Below are positions 7,450-14,885 of a DNA stretch of 14,885 nt, piece by piece. Origin of the DNA: Planctomycetota bacterium (GTDB lineage Bacteria > Planctomycetota > PUPC01 > JACPCR01). The notes beneath the pieces were generated by a model. The model was not told the origin of the DNA. It worked only from the letters and a program-made list of their open reading frames with translations, and searched no databases. The first letter of the stretch is position 1. Every line of letters begins with the position of its first letter. Made by a program: the position numbers and the translations under genes. The DNA is taken from the NCBI GenBank assembly GCA_030740295.1, contig JASLXP010000852.1, positions 1 through 14,885 on the forward strand, given 5' to 3'.

Positions 7450-10400
7450 TCATCGTGCTCCAATCTCGAACGTGCTTAACTCGCCCTGGTCAGTTCCCAC
7501 ACAGAGGTAAGCCGACCCTTCGCGCTCGTAAGCAGTCATGTGCATCGGACGCCCTTTGACTGCTCCTGCCTTTACCAGCTTGCCTCCTGAATTGCGCAAC
7601 TGAATCTGGCCATTCTTGAGTGCGATGAAGAGCATCCCCTTTTGCCCCTTCACCAGTTCCGGTGGGCTCTCCAGGTTTATCGACCATTTCCTTCTGCATT
7701 GATTGTCGAGCACTACCAGCAGACGATTTGCCAGGCCGACCAGGATCTCTTTCCGGCCATCACTATCCAAGTCGGCGATTTCGAGGTCGCGGATATTTCG
7801 GGCCGGAATGCGGTTGCCGGGGCCGAAGCTCGCGTCGTAGAGGGCCTTGCCGGTTTCGGACCAGACGGTCACGCGATTCCAAGTGCCGTTCACTTCGCAG
7901 ATGACTTCTCGTTCGCCGTTGCCATCGAGGTCTTCGTAGAAAATGTGGTGTCGGTTGAGGCTTGTCCATCCGCCAACGTAAGTGTGGCCGGGCGGGACGC
8001 CATAAAAGCCGCGCGGTTTGGGATTGAGCGTTCGGTTGTTGAGGATGGCGGCGGTATTGGTGCCGTTGTATTTTCGCGAGGCGAGCAGGTCCAGGCTGCC
8101 ATCCGGTCCGTTGATCATGTTGAAGTGAGAAACTTTCCCCCAGAACTGCGGCAGCCGGTGAAGGAGTTCCCCCTTCTCATCGATGATCTCTAGAGTGCAG
8201 GCGCTGCCGACGAATGCCTGACTCTTTCCGTCCAGGAAGACTCCGGAGTAGAGACCGTGGATGCCTTCATGGCCTGGCGCGGTTTTGAACCAGTAGCTTT
8301 TACCGGCGCGGTAAACATCCGGGTGCATTTTAGAAACGAAGGTCCAGACACGTTTGCCTTCGGCGTTGAACGCGATGACCTTTTCATCGCGGCAGCCGGC
8401 AAGCAGGAGTCTGTGTTCGGGCCACCAGCGGACCTGCCGGATTTCGCCGTCGGTTTTCATCTCTCGAATGATTTTGCCTGAGCGATCGATGATATGGATC
8501 TGTCGGCGGGTAGCCGCGGCGAGGTTGGTATCAGTGCTGACGAGATCGATGATTCTGCCGGGGAGTTGCGTTCCCCAGGAAGCGTCGAACGCGGCAGGCT
8601 TTCTTTCCGGTTGTTTTTCGCCTGTGGTTTTCGTCTGCTTCGAAGACAGGCCGGCAGCACGTCCTGCGATGGCTTTCAGCTTATTCCTCAGCGTTGGCAG
8701 GTGACTGCCAGGCTCGGCCTTTTCGATCAGGTGTTTGCCCGCGGGCAGTGTCGCTGCAACCCATCCGGCTTCGGACGATGTTGTGACCATCTCTTCGCCG
8801 TTCAGGATGAATTGGTTCCCTCCGGCAAATCCCAGTTTCGTTTCTTCCTTTGCGTAAATGGCCAGCTTTCCAGCGGCGAAATCCCAATCGATATCAACGG
8901 CCGGCTGTGCTTTCAGGAGGTCGATGTCATCGAGCTTTAATGCCGAGATTTGGATTCCGCTGGCGTGGTCTTCCGCGAGCAGGGCTGCCTCCACCTCGGA
9001 GTTTCTGAACTTTCCAGTAAAGGCAACTGCCGATTGCGGCAGCATCAGGCCGGCCGCGTTCTCGCTGAGTCGAACACATCTGTTGGGTTTCTCCGACTCC
9101 TTCAGCAGCAGCGAGAAGAAATTCTTGCGTTCACCTTTCTTCGCCGGGCCCTTCCACTCGAGGGTTGCGATGCGGCCGCGCAAGGCGGTTTCTGCAGGGC
9201 CCGTGAAAAGCAGTTCATGGGCCGTCGAGGCATCGACCGGTTGTGCGCCTTCCGTCTGGATGCAGAGAGCGGAGAGTCCAACGTAACATCGGCCATCGCC
9301 ATCGTGGAGGGCTTTCGCCTGAATGCGGAGCACATGTTCGCCTTTGCTGAGCTTGTGGTGTCCGATGGGCGCGTGTTTGCGTTCGACCGAGCTCGCGTAA
9401 TGGCGGAAGTTCTCGAGGACGAGTTTTCCATCAAGGAAAACGTTGATGACGCCGCGGTCGACGTAGTTGAGCAGTTCGGCGTACACATTTCCTTCCACTG
9501 CCTCGTCGAGGTTAAACTTCATTTCGAGAGATGGGCCGGGGTCTGGGCTCCGCATCAGCATCGTCTCGTAGCTGCCGAGATGAATCAGGGGGCGTTCGCC
9601 TTTGTAGTTGGTCGAGCAATCGTGTTCGGACGCGCTCAGCTTGAGCCAGCCCGGAGGATGTTTCACCGGAAGATTCGGTGTGATGCGCAAAGAGGTGTTC
9701 GGGCCTTCACCTTTTGACACCGGCTGGGCGAATTGCCAGAGAAACTGAACCTCCGCGTTTTCCGTCTCCGTGCGGAAATCCAGACTATCGGTAAATAGGG
9801 AATACTTGCCGACGCGATGCAGAAGGGTGCGGCGCCAACTGCACCAGGCCGCATTGGGGACCTCCGCGGTTACCGTGGCCGTGTTCCCAAGCACACGAGC
9901 TCCTTTGAGCGCGGCGTTCATGGCGATTTTCGGTTCGACGAGCCCATCCGCGCGGGTGAGCACCTGGTTGCGATAACCTTTGAGCAGGTTCTGCCCGTCC
10001 AGGCGCAATTCGAGAATTGAAAAAGTGTGGTAAGGATTGCGAGAAGCGCCGTTGTAGCCATCGATCAGGATGAAATCTCCACCTGCGTCATCCGTGCTGC
10101 GGAAGCTGCCGTGGTAGAAGGACTCTTCAACAGAGAAGCCGTTGTTCCGCGAGCTCCATGAGGGAACCGAGAGACGGTGGATGGTCCACTGGCCGCTCAA
10201 GTCGCCCGGATCGGTGGCCTCGAGTCTTTCATCCGGCCACCAGGACTGGCCAAGGCGGAGTACATCGGTCTTGACGCCTGTACGCTTGCGATAGTCGATG
10301 TAGCGGCTGTCCTGAAGCAGGTAAGCCGCTTTGTGGAGGAAGCCGACGGACGCCGAATTCAAGGCCCAATCAGGCTCGAGCCCGGAGACCAGCCCGTCCA

Positions 10401-12114
10401 TGCCTCGGATGAGTTGCCGAAGGATACCGTTGGAGACGGGCTCTCTTTCACCCGTGAGGAGCAGGTGTGAAAAGATGGGGGCGATGCCGGTGTTGTACCA
10501 GAACAGGTTGTCGCTTTCGCCGCCAACCCATGCGTACTCGTGGAGCGAACGAAAGTGCATCTGCCCGCCGTAAGTGCATTGATCCCAGACGGGATCGGGA
10601 TACCCGCGATTCAGATACCGGCCAAGACAATAGAGCGAGATGGCCGACCATTGACCGTGCCGGCTGCCGACCATACGGGACGGCTTGGCGAGGTTGTAGA
10701 TTCGTTCCCGCAGGCGGTGCTCGAGCTGCCGCGCGAATGCCCGGGTCACCTCGAGCCGTTCGGCATCGGTGAAGACCGGGCTCTCTTCAATGAGATCCCA
10801 GAACAGGATCATCATGTGCGCGTTGTAGTGGTAGGGGCCGGCGAGTGGGTCGTCTTTGTTTTCGAGGCGTTCCTGATCGATGGTCTCAATCTGTTTTCTG
10901 GCCGCTGCATCCGGGAACGCGAGCCGCAGCGCCTCTCGTGCATCACGCTCGCGGCCGGTCATGTAATACATCGCCATGTGTTTGCTGATGCTGTTCCAGC
11001 CAAAGTAACCAACCGAGCGATAGCCTCTGGAGGCATCCCAGATTTTATAATCGAGCAGATCACCGGGCGGGTTCACTCCTTCGCCGAGCTTGATGTCGGC
11101 CATCCAGCCGAGAGACAGAGAATTGTCTTTCACCTCAGCACTCTTGATCCTCGCGACCAGTCTAGCGGCCGCAGCTTTAACGCCATCGGGATCACTGCCT
11201 CCGGCGAATATTGCATTAACGCCGTTACCGAACGGATTATGAAGGGAACGCACCACCGACCCGCCGGGCCCCGGATACTTCAAATCCAGCAGCGTAAAAT
11301 AGCGGCTGTACAGCTCCTGAATCACTGCATTCGTCGAACGGTTGCCAAGCAGGATGAGATTCTGCTTCAGCGGAATGTGCTGGAGCGGATCTTCATCGGC
11401 GATGATGGGGAGCTTGACCTTCGTTCGTTTGAGAACCGCTGCCTGGATGGTCTCCGCTTCTTTCGAGTAAGTGCCGCTCCCCGGAGAGACAATGGCGGCC
11501 GTGCTTTTGTTCTCGCTGACCAGCGACGTGGTGATGTAGAGTTTTTTCAGACGCTCAATTTTCGCCGGCTTTGGCGGAGGCGCGATTCTTGGAGGCTTGA
11601 CGCCGGAGACGAGCTCGACGCGGCTAATGAAGAGTGACGGAGTCGGACTGCGATGAGTGTAAAGATAAAGAGTGGCCCGCGTTGTCCCCTGTGGTGCGAG
11701 CCCTTTGACCGAGACCTTTCTGTTTCCCTGCCCCGCGCTGTGGAGGCTCACCTGGTGGTATTTGTTCGATGGCAGAAAACGCAATTGCATATAAATGCCG
11801 CCGGATGGTTTCTCTTTGAACTTCTTTATGATCGCGGTTGCCTGATACGCGAGGCCGCCTTTCGCAGCGATTCTCTGATACACGCCAACTTCCTGGCCGG
11901 TATCGTTGTCTTCGATCAGCAGAGCTTTCTCTTCGTCTGCGATTACGACCGAGAGCTTTCTGGTTTCATCAACGCCAGCATAGAGCTGCCAGCCCGCTGG
12001 CACGCCGTGGGGAGAAACAGCGCCATCGAAATTCGGATTCGTCAGCAGGTTTTCGGGGGCCTCCCCGTGGAGCTGTGCGTGGCCGAGGAATGCAAGGATC
12101 AGGAGATGGAGCAT
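7450..12114 (-). CDS. Giant exported multidomain polysaccharide-lyase-like protein with C-terminal FG-GAP-type propeller, 1554 aa
   Basis: The start ATG at 12114 gives a short signal peptide (MLHLLILAFLGHAQLHGEA). Visible modules in order are as follows. (1) Residues 20-172: a CenC-like carbohydrate-binding sandwich (NLLTNPNFDG, GVPAGWQLY, ending LFISRVELVSG). (2) About 188-325: an alpha/beta module resembling the N-terminal domain of alpha-glucuronidases (ETIQAAVLKRTKVKLPIIAD, LILLGNRSTN, AARLVARI). (3) About 355-620: an alpha/alpha toroid of heparinase II/III or alginate-lyase type, with NAHMMILFWDLIEESPVFTD, GSRHGQWSAISLYCLG (His486) and HEYAWVGGESDN. (4) About 650-805: a beta-sandwich like the heparinase II/III C-terminal domain. 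(5) About 830-955: another sandwich-like module (NVFLDGKLVLENF, EHVLRIQAKAL). (6) About 1180-1554: propeller blades with Ca-loop motifs DLDGNGERE (1395) and DLDSDGRKE (1448). Likely role: extracellular depolymerisation of an acidic glycan by beta-elimination. Catalytic residues were not confirmed, and a non-catalytic binding role is possible. Plus-strand frames of up to 365 codons opposite it are shadows. Confidence 0.88.
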   Translation of the reverse strand: MLHLLILAFLGHAQLHGEAPENLLTNPNFDGAVSPHGVPAGWQLYAGVDETRKLSVVIADEEKALLIEDNDTGQEVGVYQRIAAKGGLAYQATAIIKKFKEKPSGGIYMQLRFLPSNKYHQVSLHSAGQGNRKVSVKGLAPQGTTRATLYLYTHRSPTPSLFISRVELVSGVKPPRIAPPPKPAKIERLKKLYITTSLVSENKSTAAIVSPGSGTYSKEAETIQAAVLKRTKVKLPIIADEDPLQHIPLKQNLILLGNRSTNAVIQELYSRYFTLLDLKYPGPGGSVVRSLHNPFGNGVNAIFAGGSDPDGVKAAAARLVARIKSAEVKDNSLSLGWMADIKLGEGVNPPGDLLDYKIWDASRGYRSVGYFGWNSISKHMAMYYMTGRERDAREALRLAFPDAAARKQIETIDQERLENKDDPLAGPYHYNAHMMILFWDLIEESPVFTDAERLEVTRAFARQLEHRLRERIYNLAKPSRMVGSRHGQWSAISLYCLGRYLNRGYPDPVWDQCTYGGQMHFRSLHEYAWVGGESDNLFWYNTGIAPIFSHLLLTGEREPVSNGILRQLIRGMDGLVSGLEPDWALNSASVGFLHKAAYLLQDSRYIDYRKRTGVKTDVLRLGQSWWPDERLEATDPGDLSGQWTIHRLSVPSWSSRNNGFSVEESFYHGSFRSTDDAGGDFILIDGYNGASRNPYHTFSILELRLDGQNLLKGYRNQVLTRADGLVEPKIAMNAALKGARVLGNTATVTAEVPNAAWCSWRRTLLHRVGKYSLFTDSLDFRTETENAEVQFLWQFAQPVSKGEGPNTSLRITPNLPVKHPPGWLKLSASEHDCSTNYKGERPLIHLGSYETMLMRSPDPGPSLEMKFNLDEAVEGNVYAELLNYVDRGVINVFLDGKLVLENFRHYASSVERKHAPIGHHKLSKGEHVLRIQAKALHDGDGRCYVGLSALCIQTEGAQPVDASTAHELLFTGPAETALRGRIATLEWKGPAKKGERKNFFSLLLKESEKPNRCVRLSENAAGLMLPQSAVAFTGKFRNSEVEAALLAEDHASGIQISALKLDDIDLLKAQPAVDIDWDFAAGKLAIYAKEETKLGFAGGNQFILNGEEMVTTSSEAGWVAATLPAGKHLIEKAEPGSHLPTLRNKLKAIAGRAAGLSSKQTKTTGEKQPERKPAAFDASWGTQLPGRIIDLVSTDTNLAAATRRQIHIIDRSGKIIREMKTDGEIRQVRWWPEHRLLLAGCRDEKVIAFNAEGKRVWTFVSKMHPDVYRAGKSYWFKTAPGHEGIHGLYSGVFLDGKSQAFVGSACTLEIIDEKGELLHRLPQFWGKVSHFNMINGPDGSLDLLASRKYNGTNTAAILNNRTLNPKPRGFYGVPPGHTYVGGWTSLNRHHIFYEDLDGNGEREVICEVNGTWNRVTVWSETGKALYDASFGPGNRIPARNIRDLEIADLDSDGRKEILVGLANRLLVVLDNQCRRKWSINLESPPELVKGQKGMLFIALKNGQIQLRNSGGKLVKAGAVKGRPMHMTAYEREGSAYLCVGTDQGELSTFEIGAR

Positions 12115-12477
12115 AGATTCGTGTTTCGCTGATGGCGGAGAACTCTACATTACAAGGTGCCATGGCAACTCCAAACAATCAAAAGGCGGTCCCCGCAATA
12201 TTGAAAGACAACTTCGTCTGTCATGTGGTATGGCGATGAACTCTTGGCGGGCTGTGGGGATGGGTTCGTCGGATGCTTCAAAAAACAAGGCTTCAGGCCA
12301 TGAACCGAGAGGGATTGGCGATCTGCTTCCAGAAGAAATGGAGCGCATCTGACTGAAGTGCCTTGCGAGGATCGCCGATGACAGTTAATCAAGCGTTGCA
12401 GAATTCCCTCTGGTTCCTGGCCGGGATCTGAATCCAGTGCAGCAGGAAGCTTTGAATACTCAAAAAGGGCTGTTCAC
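12115..12477. other. Divergent intergenic region, 363 bp
   Basis: This region lies between the 5' ends of the giant lyase-like gene (minus) and the thiolase-like gene (plus). No supported gene: the 80-codon minus-strand frame at 12150-12392 needs a TTG start, lacks a ribosome-binding site and matches no family I know. Regulatory sites for both flanking genes are expected here. A possible minus-strand promoter is listed separately. For the plus-strand gene the only visible signal is a purine-rich AAAGGG (12464-12469) eight bases before its ATG. I saw no operator-like palindrome of convincing length. Confidence 0.5.
12149..12178 (-). promoter_or_regulatory. Possible sigma70-like promoter for the giant lyase-like gene
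   Basis: On the minus strand, a -35-like TTGTTT (12173-12178) and a -10-like TGTAAT (12149-12154, five of six to consensus) are separated by 18 bases and would start transcription roughly 25-35 bases before the ATG at 12114. The -35 match is poor (three of six), so this is only a candidate. Confidence 0.25.
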
Positions 12478-13836
12478 ATGATCCAGTTCGGTGATGGCAA
12501 TCTGCGGATTCCAAAATTCGAGCGGCCGGTCTACGTTGTGGCCGGGGGGATGACAGACTTCCGGAAACGCTATCCTGAAAAGAACACCGAGGAACTGGTT
12601 CTCGAAGCCATGAACATGGCCGTGCGCGAGAACGACTTGAAGGTCTCTCAGGCCGAGTTTGTGCGGATGGTAAACTTCTGTGTTTATTCACAGTTCGCCG
12701 ACCATTTCGGCGACCAGCTCCTCGCGGCCGCGAGGATTCATGACGCGCTCGGCTTCGATCCGCTCGGAAATATCGAGGTCAAGACCGGCGGCGCCACCGG
12801 TGGGTCGAGTGTGCTGGCCGGTGCGCTGGCCGTGGCTTCAGGATACGCGAACGTAGTCCCCGTCGTCGGGTGGGAACGGATGGATGAGGTGCCCACCAGG
12901 CAAGGCAACTCCTACATCGCATCCGCGGCCTGCAAGAATTTTGAATCCGAGCTGGGCTGGATGTATGCCAGCTACTATGCGCTGATGGCGCAGCGCTACC
13001 TTCACGAATACGGCGTGCCCCGGGAAACCCTGGCGAAAATCACCATCAAGAATCACCACTACGCCCGGTTCTCGCCGTACTCGCAAAACCCGATGGAATT
13101 GACGCTCGAAGAAGTCATGGCAAACGAGATGGTCTCGGACCCGCTGAGCTTCCTCGAATGCTGCGTAATGAGCACGGGGGCCTCTGTACTCATTCTCGCC
13201 GACGAGGAGATGGCATGGAAGCTCTCGGACCATCCCATCCGCTTGAAGGCCATCTGCGGCGGCACCCACACGCTCAGGACCGCGGACCGGCGCGACATGG
13301 AAGTCCTCCGACTACCGAATGAACCGGAGGGCCTCTACAAGGATCGCGAGTACGACTGGCCGGGCTTCAGCTCGTTCCTGGCCGCGCGCATGGCCGCTTA
13401 CCTGGCCTATCACATGGCGGGCATCCATGACCCGGTCGAGGATCTGGACCTGCTCGAAACGCACGATGCCTTCACGATCAGCGATATCCAGACCTACGAA
13501 GACATCGGGCTGCGGCCCTACGGCCAGGGCAGAGAATTCATCGAGAGCGGCGATGCCTACTACGGCGCGAAACTGCCGACCAATCTTTCCGGCGGGCTCC
13601 TCGGCACGATGCACGCCGTTGGGGCCACGGGGATATTTCAGATTGTCGAGCTGCTCTGGCAGTTGCAGCAGAAGTGGGCCAAGTTCCACGCCGAGCCCGA
13701 TCGCTGGCAGCGCTACGGCAAGACAAAGCCGGAAGATTTCGAGAACCTTCAGGTCGAAAATGCAAAGCGAGGCGCGGCCGTAAGCCACGCGGGGACCGGA
13801 AGCCACGTAACCATGGCGATCCTAGAAAAAGAATGA
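12478..13836 (+). CDS. Thiolase-superfamily protein lacking the usual nucleophilic Cys (possible DUF35-dependent aldolase/thiolase)
   Basis: The 452-aa product has the thiolase fold signatures of the SCP-x/archaeal branch: VRMVNFCVYSQFADHFGDQL, then KTGGATGGSSVLAGALAVASG (residues 102-122), VVGWERM, LLETHDAFTISDIQTYEDIG (His329 in the HDAF motif) and NLSGGLLGTMHAVGATG (His379 in a variant GHPxGATG motif). In catalytic thiolases the segment at 102-110 reads like xNxxCxSGxxA; here the Cys position is Gly105. The C-terminal GTGSHVTMAIL takes the place of the usual Cys-containing CxGGG motif. Loss of the nucleophile is known in the thiolase-fold retro-aldolase Ltp2 of steroid side-chain degradation, which needs a DUF35 partner, and a DUF35 gene follows here 10 bp downstream. 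I infer C-C bond cleavage or formation on a CoA ester rather than standard thiolysis. Start ATG 12478 follows AAAGGG by 8 bp. Cytoplasmic. Confidence 0.85.
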   Translation: MIQFGDGNLRIPKFERPVYVVAGGMTDFRKRYPEKNTEELVLEAMNMAVRENDLKVSQAEFVRMVNFCVYSQFADHFGDQLLAAARIHDALGFDPLGNIEVKTGGATGGSSVLAGALAVASGYANVVPVVGWERMDEVPTRQGNSYIASAACKNFESELGWMYASYYALMAQRYLHEYGVPRETLAKITIKNHHYARFSPYSQNPMELTLEEVMANEMVSDPLSFLECCVMSTGASVLILADEEMAWKLSDHPIRLKAICGGTHTLRTADRRDMEVLRLPNEPEGLYKDREYDWPGFSSFLAARMAAYLAYHMAGIHDPVEDLDLLETHDAFTISDIQTYEDIGLRPYGQGREFIESGDAYYGAKLPTNLSGGLLGTMHAVGATGIFQIVELLWQLQQKWAKFHAEPDRWQRYGKTKPEDFENLQVENAKRGAAVSHAGTGSHVTMAILEKE

Positions 13837-13846
13837 GGGAGTAACT

Positions 13847-14320
13847 ATGCCGATCGAACTGTTGAAAAAGGGAGGTGAGACCTTCAGCACTTCGCCGCTG
13901 GTCATCAAGAATCCCAAGGACTACTTCCACATCCATACCTACGGCGGGCTGACCAATTTCTTCGAAGGCCTGACACAATCCGTTCTCTACGCCACCCGGT
14001 GCACAAATCCGGACTGCAAAGAAGATCGCATGTGGCTGCCTCCTCGAAATCACTGCCCGGACTGTTTCGAGAGGATGGAATGGGTCGAAGCCCCACAGGA
14101 AGGGACGATCTACACACATTCGACCGTCCTCTATCCCGGCAGCAACTTCCGCCTTTCCACGCCCTGCCCCTTGATCTCCGTCGAGATCGAAGGCGTCTGT
14201 ACCAAACTGATGTCTTACCTTAAGGAAGGCGAACCGGAGATCGGCATGCCGGTCAAAGCAGTCTTCAATTACGAGGAACCGACCCACACGATTCTGGATC
14301 TGGCATGGGTGCCGATCTAA
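13847..14320 (+). CDS. DUF35 Zn-ribbon/OB-fold protein, partner of the thiolase-like protein
   Basis: The 157-aa protein shows the DUF35 layout: an N-terminal helix (TYGGLTNFFEGL), a rubredoxin-like zinc ribbon with Cys52, Cys57, Cys70 and Cys73 (the family-typical PPR precedes the second pair in WLPPRNHCPDC), and then an OB-fold of alternating strands (GTIYTHSTVLYPGS, PLISVEIEG, MPVKAVFNYEE). The first knuckle is Cx4C rather than the commoner CxxC. Members pair with thiolase-superfamily proteins (for example in archaeal acetoacetyl-CoA thiolase/HMG-CoA synthase, in steroid-degrading Ltp2-ChsH2-type complexes and in the benzoylsuccinyl-CoA thiolase BbsAB), where they help form the acyl-CoA binding site. 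It starts 10 bp after the upstream stop with GAGGGA (13835-13840) six bases before the ATG, so it is almost certainly co-translated with that gene. Confidence 0.93.
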   Translation: MPIELLKKGGETFSTSPLVIKNPKDYFHIHTYGGLTNFFEGLTQSVLYATRCTNPDCKEDRMWLPPRNHCPDCFERMEWVEAPQEGTIYTHSTVLYPGSNFRLSTPCPLISVEIEGVCTKLMSYLKEGEPEIGMPVKAVFNYEEPTHTILDLAWVPI

Positions 14321-14376
14321 ATAAGAGAAAGAGTCGACTCCTGTAGTTACACCCAATCTGTTTGACCTGAGTTCAA

Positions 14377-14885
14377 ATGCGACTCATCGACGAAAGTCTG
14401 GGAAGCTGGGACCGAATCGTTGAGGAGTTTCGTTGGACCATTCCCGGGACTTTCAACATGGCCGAGGCTGCGTGCGACCAGCACGCTTCGGACCCGAACA
14501 GAATAGCCCTCCATTACGAAGACGAGCAGGGGCACGAGGAGCAATTCACTTTTCGAGACATCCAGCGCCAGGCCAACCGGTTTGCCAACACGCTGGCTGC
14601 GCAGGGCATCCAGGCCGGCGACCGGGTCGGCATCGTGCTGCCGCAGCGGCCGGAGACGGCAGTTTCACACATCGCCATTTATAAGCTGGGCGCCATTGCC
14701 ATCCCGCTGGCAAATCTCTTCGGGCCGGACGCGCTCGAATATCGGTTGTCCGATTCGGGCGCGAGGGTAGTGATCACAGACGAGGAGAATCTCCCGAAGA
14801 TCTGCCAGATTCGCGAGGCGTTGCCTCAGCTCGAACAGGTCTTCCTGGTCGACGGCACGCCGGAAACTGATGAGATAGATTTCCA
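14377..14885 (+). CDS. Acyl-CoA synthetase (AMP-forming, medium-chain/ACSM-like), 5' part only
   Basis: From ATG 14377 the frame is open for 169 codons to the right edge, so only the N-terminal third is present. The opening SWDRIVEEFRWTIPGTFNMAE (residues 10-30) matches medium-chain/benzoate-type acyl-CoA synthetases, and GDRVGIVLPQRPE (81-93) plus YKLGAIAIPLANLFGPDALE (102-121) are standard AMP-binding-domain strands and helix. The ATP-binding P-loop and the other core motifs would lie beyond the window, so activity cannot be checked. The family joins a carboxylic acid to CoA with ATP hydrolysed to AMP and PPi. It follows the DUF35 gene by 56 bp on the same strand and probably belongs to the same operon, supplying the CoA ester that the thiolase-like/DUF35 pair would act on. 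No strong ribosome-binding site is visible before this ATG. Confidence 0.9.
   Translation, partial: MRLIDESLGSWDRIVEEFRWTIPGTFNMAEAACDQHASDPNRIALHYEDEQGHEEQFTFRDIQRQANRFANTLAAQGIQAGDRVGIVLPQRPETAVSHIAIYKLGAIAIPLANLFGPDALEYRLSDSGARVVITDEENLPKICQIREALPQLEQVFLVDGTPETDEIDF

Noticed and set aside
10540..11637. Plus-strand open frame of 365 codons
   Set aside because: Antisense to the toroid region of the giant lyase-like gene, with no family features and no ribosome-binding site; a shadow frame.
12150..12392. Minus-strand frame of 80 codons in the divergent gap, considered as a gene remnant
   Set aside because: Needs a TTG start, has no ribosome-binding site and no family I recognise. It also overlaps the expected promoter zone.
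14331..14340. Perfect 10-bp palindrome gagtcgactc between the DUF35 and acyl-CoA synthetase genes
   Set aside because: Too short, with no loop or U-tract for a terminator; expected by chance at this scale and not evidence of an operator.
13538..14356. Minus-strand open frame of 272 codons
   Set aside because: Antisense to the end of the thiolase-like gene and the whole DUF35 gene, both with clear family motifs.

Overview
This window looks like bacterial chromosome at mid-to-high GC (mid-50s percent judged by eye). Genes are densely packed, and several products carry Sec signal peptides. The mix of a B12-binding radical SAM/DUF2344 protein, a very large secreted polysaccharide-lyase-like enzyme, a secreted DUF4139-like protein and a GC-rich palindromic intergenic element suggests a Planctomycetes/Verrucomicrobia/Hydrogenedentes/Lentisphaerae-type lineage. 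That placement is a guess from gene style; no marker here fixes the taxonomy.

Left part (1-3990, minus strand): an RNase Z-like metallo-beta-lactamase (MBL) fold hydrolase, a PhnP-like MBL hydrolase and a large B12-binding radical SAM protein (TIGR03960 type fused to DUF2344) that runs off the left edge. The PhnP-like gene and the radical SAM gene are about 20 bp apart and probably co-transcribed. The gap between the two MBL genes holds heptamer repeats and a 15-bp inverted repeat. A divergent plus-strand gene (4160-4945) encodes an unrecognised exported 261-aa protein.

Middle (4946-12114): a palindrome of about 280 bp bounded by an 8-bp direct repeat sits between the convergent ends of the exported protein and a minus-strand DUF4139-like exported protein (5299-7059). 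Upstream of that, also on the minus strand, is a 1554-aa exported multidomain protein. It has a carbohydrate-binding-like N-terminus, an alpha-glucuronidase-like alpha/beta domain, a heparinase II/III-like toroid plus beta-sandwich, further sandwich modules, and a C-terminal propeller with FG-GAP-type Ca-binding loops. Its likely job is degradation of an extracellular acidic polysaccharide.

Right part (12478-14885, plus strand): an operon-like run of a thiolase-superfamily protein, a DUF35 (Zn-ribbon/OB-fold) partner and the N-terminus of a medium-chain-type acyl-CoA synthetase that runs off the right edge. Such a set would activate a carboxylic acid to its CoA ester and cleave or form a C-C bond. 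The thiolase-like protein appears to have glycine where thiolases carry the nucleophilic cysteine. This resembles the thiolase-fold aldolases that work with DUF35 partners, and it is the most interesting enzymological observation here.

No tRNA, rRNA, CRISPR array, transposase gene or phage gene was seen.
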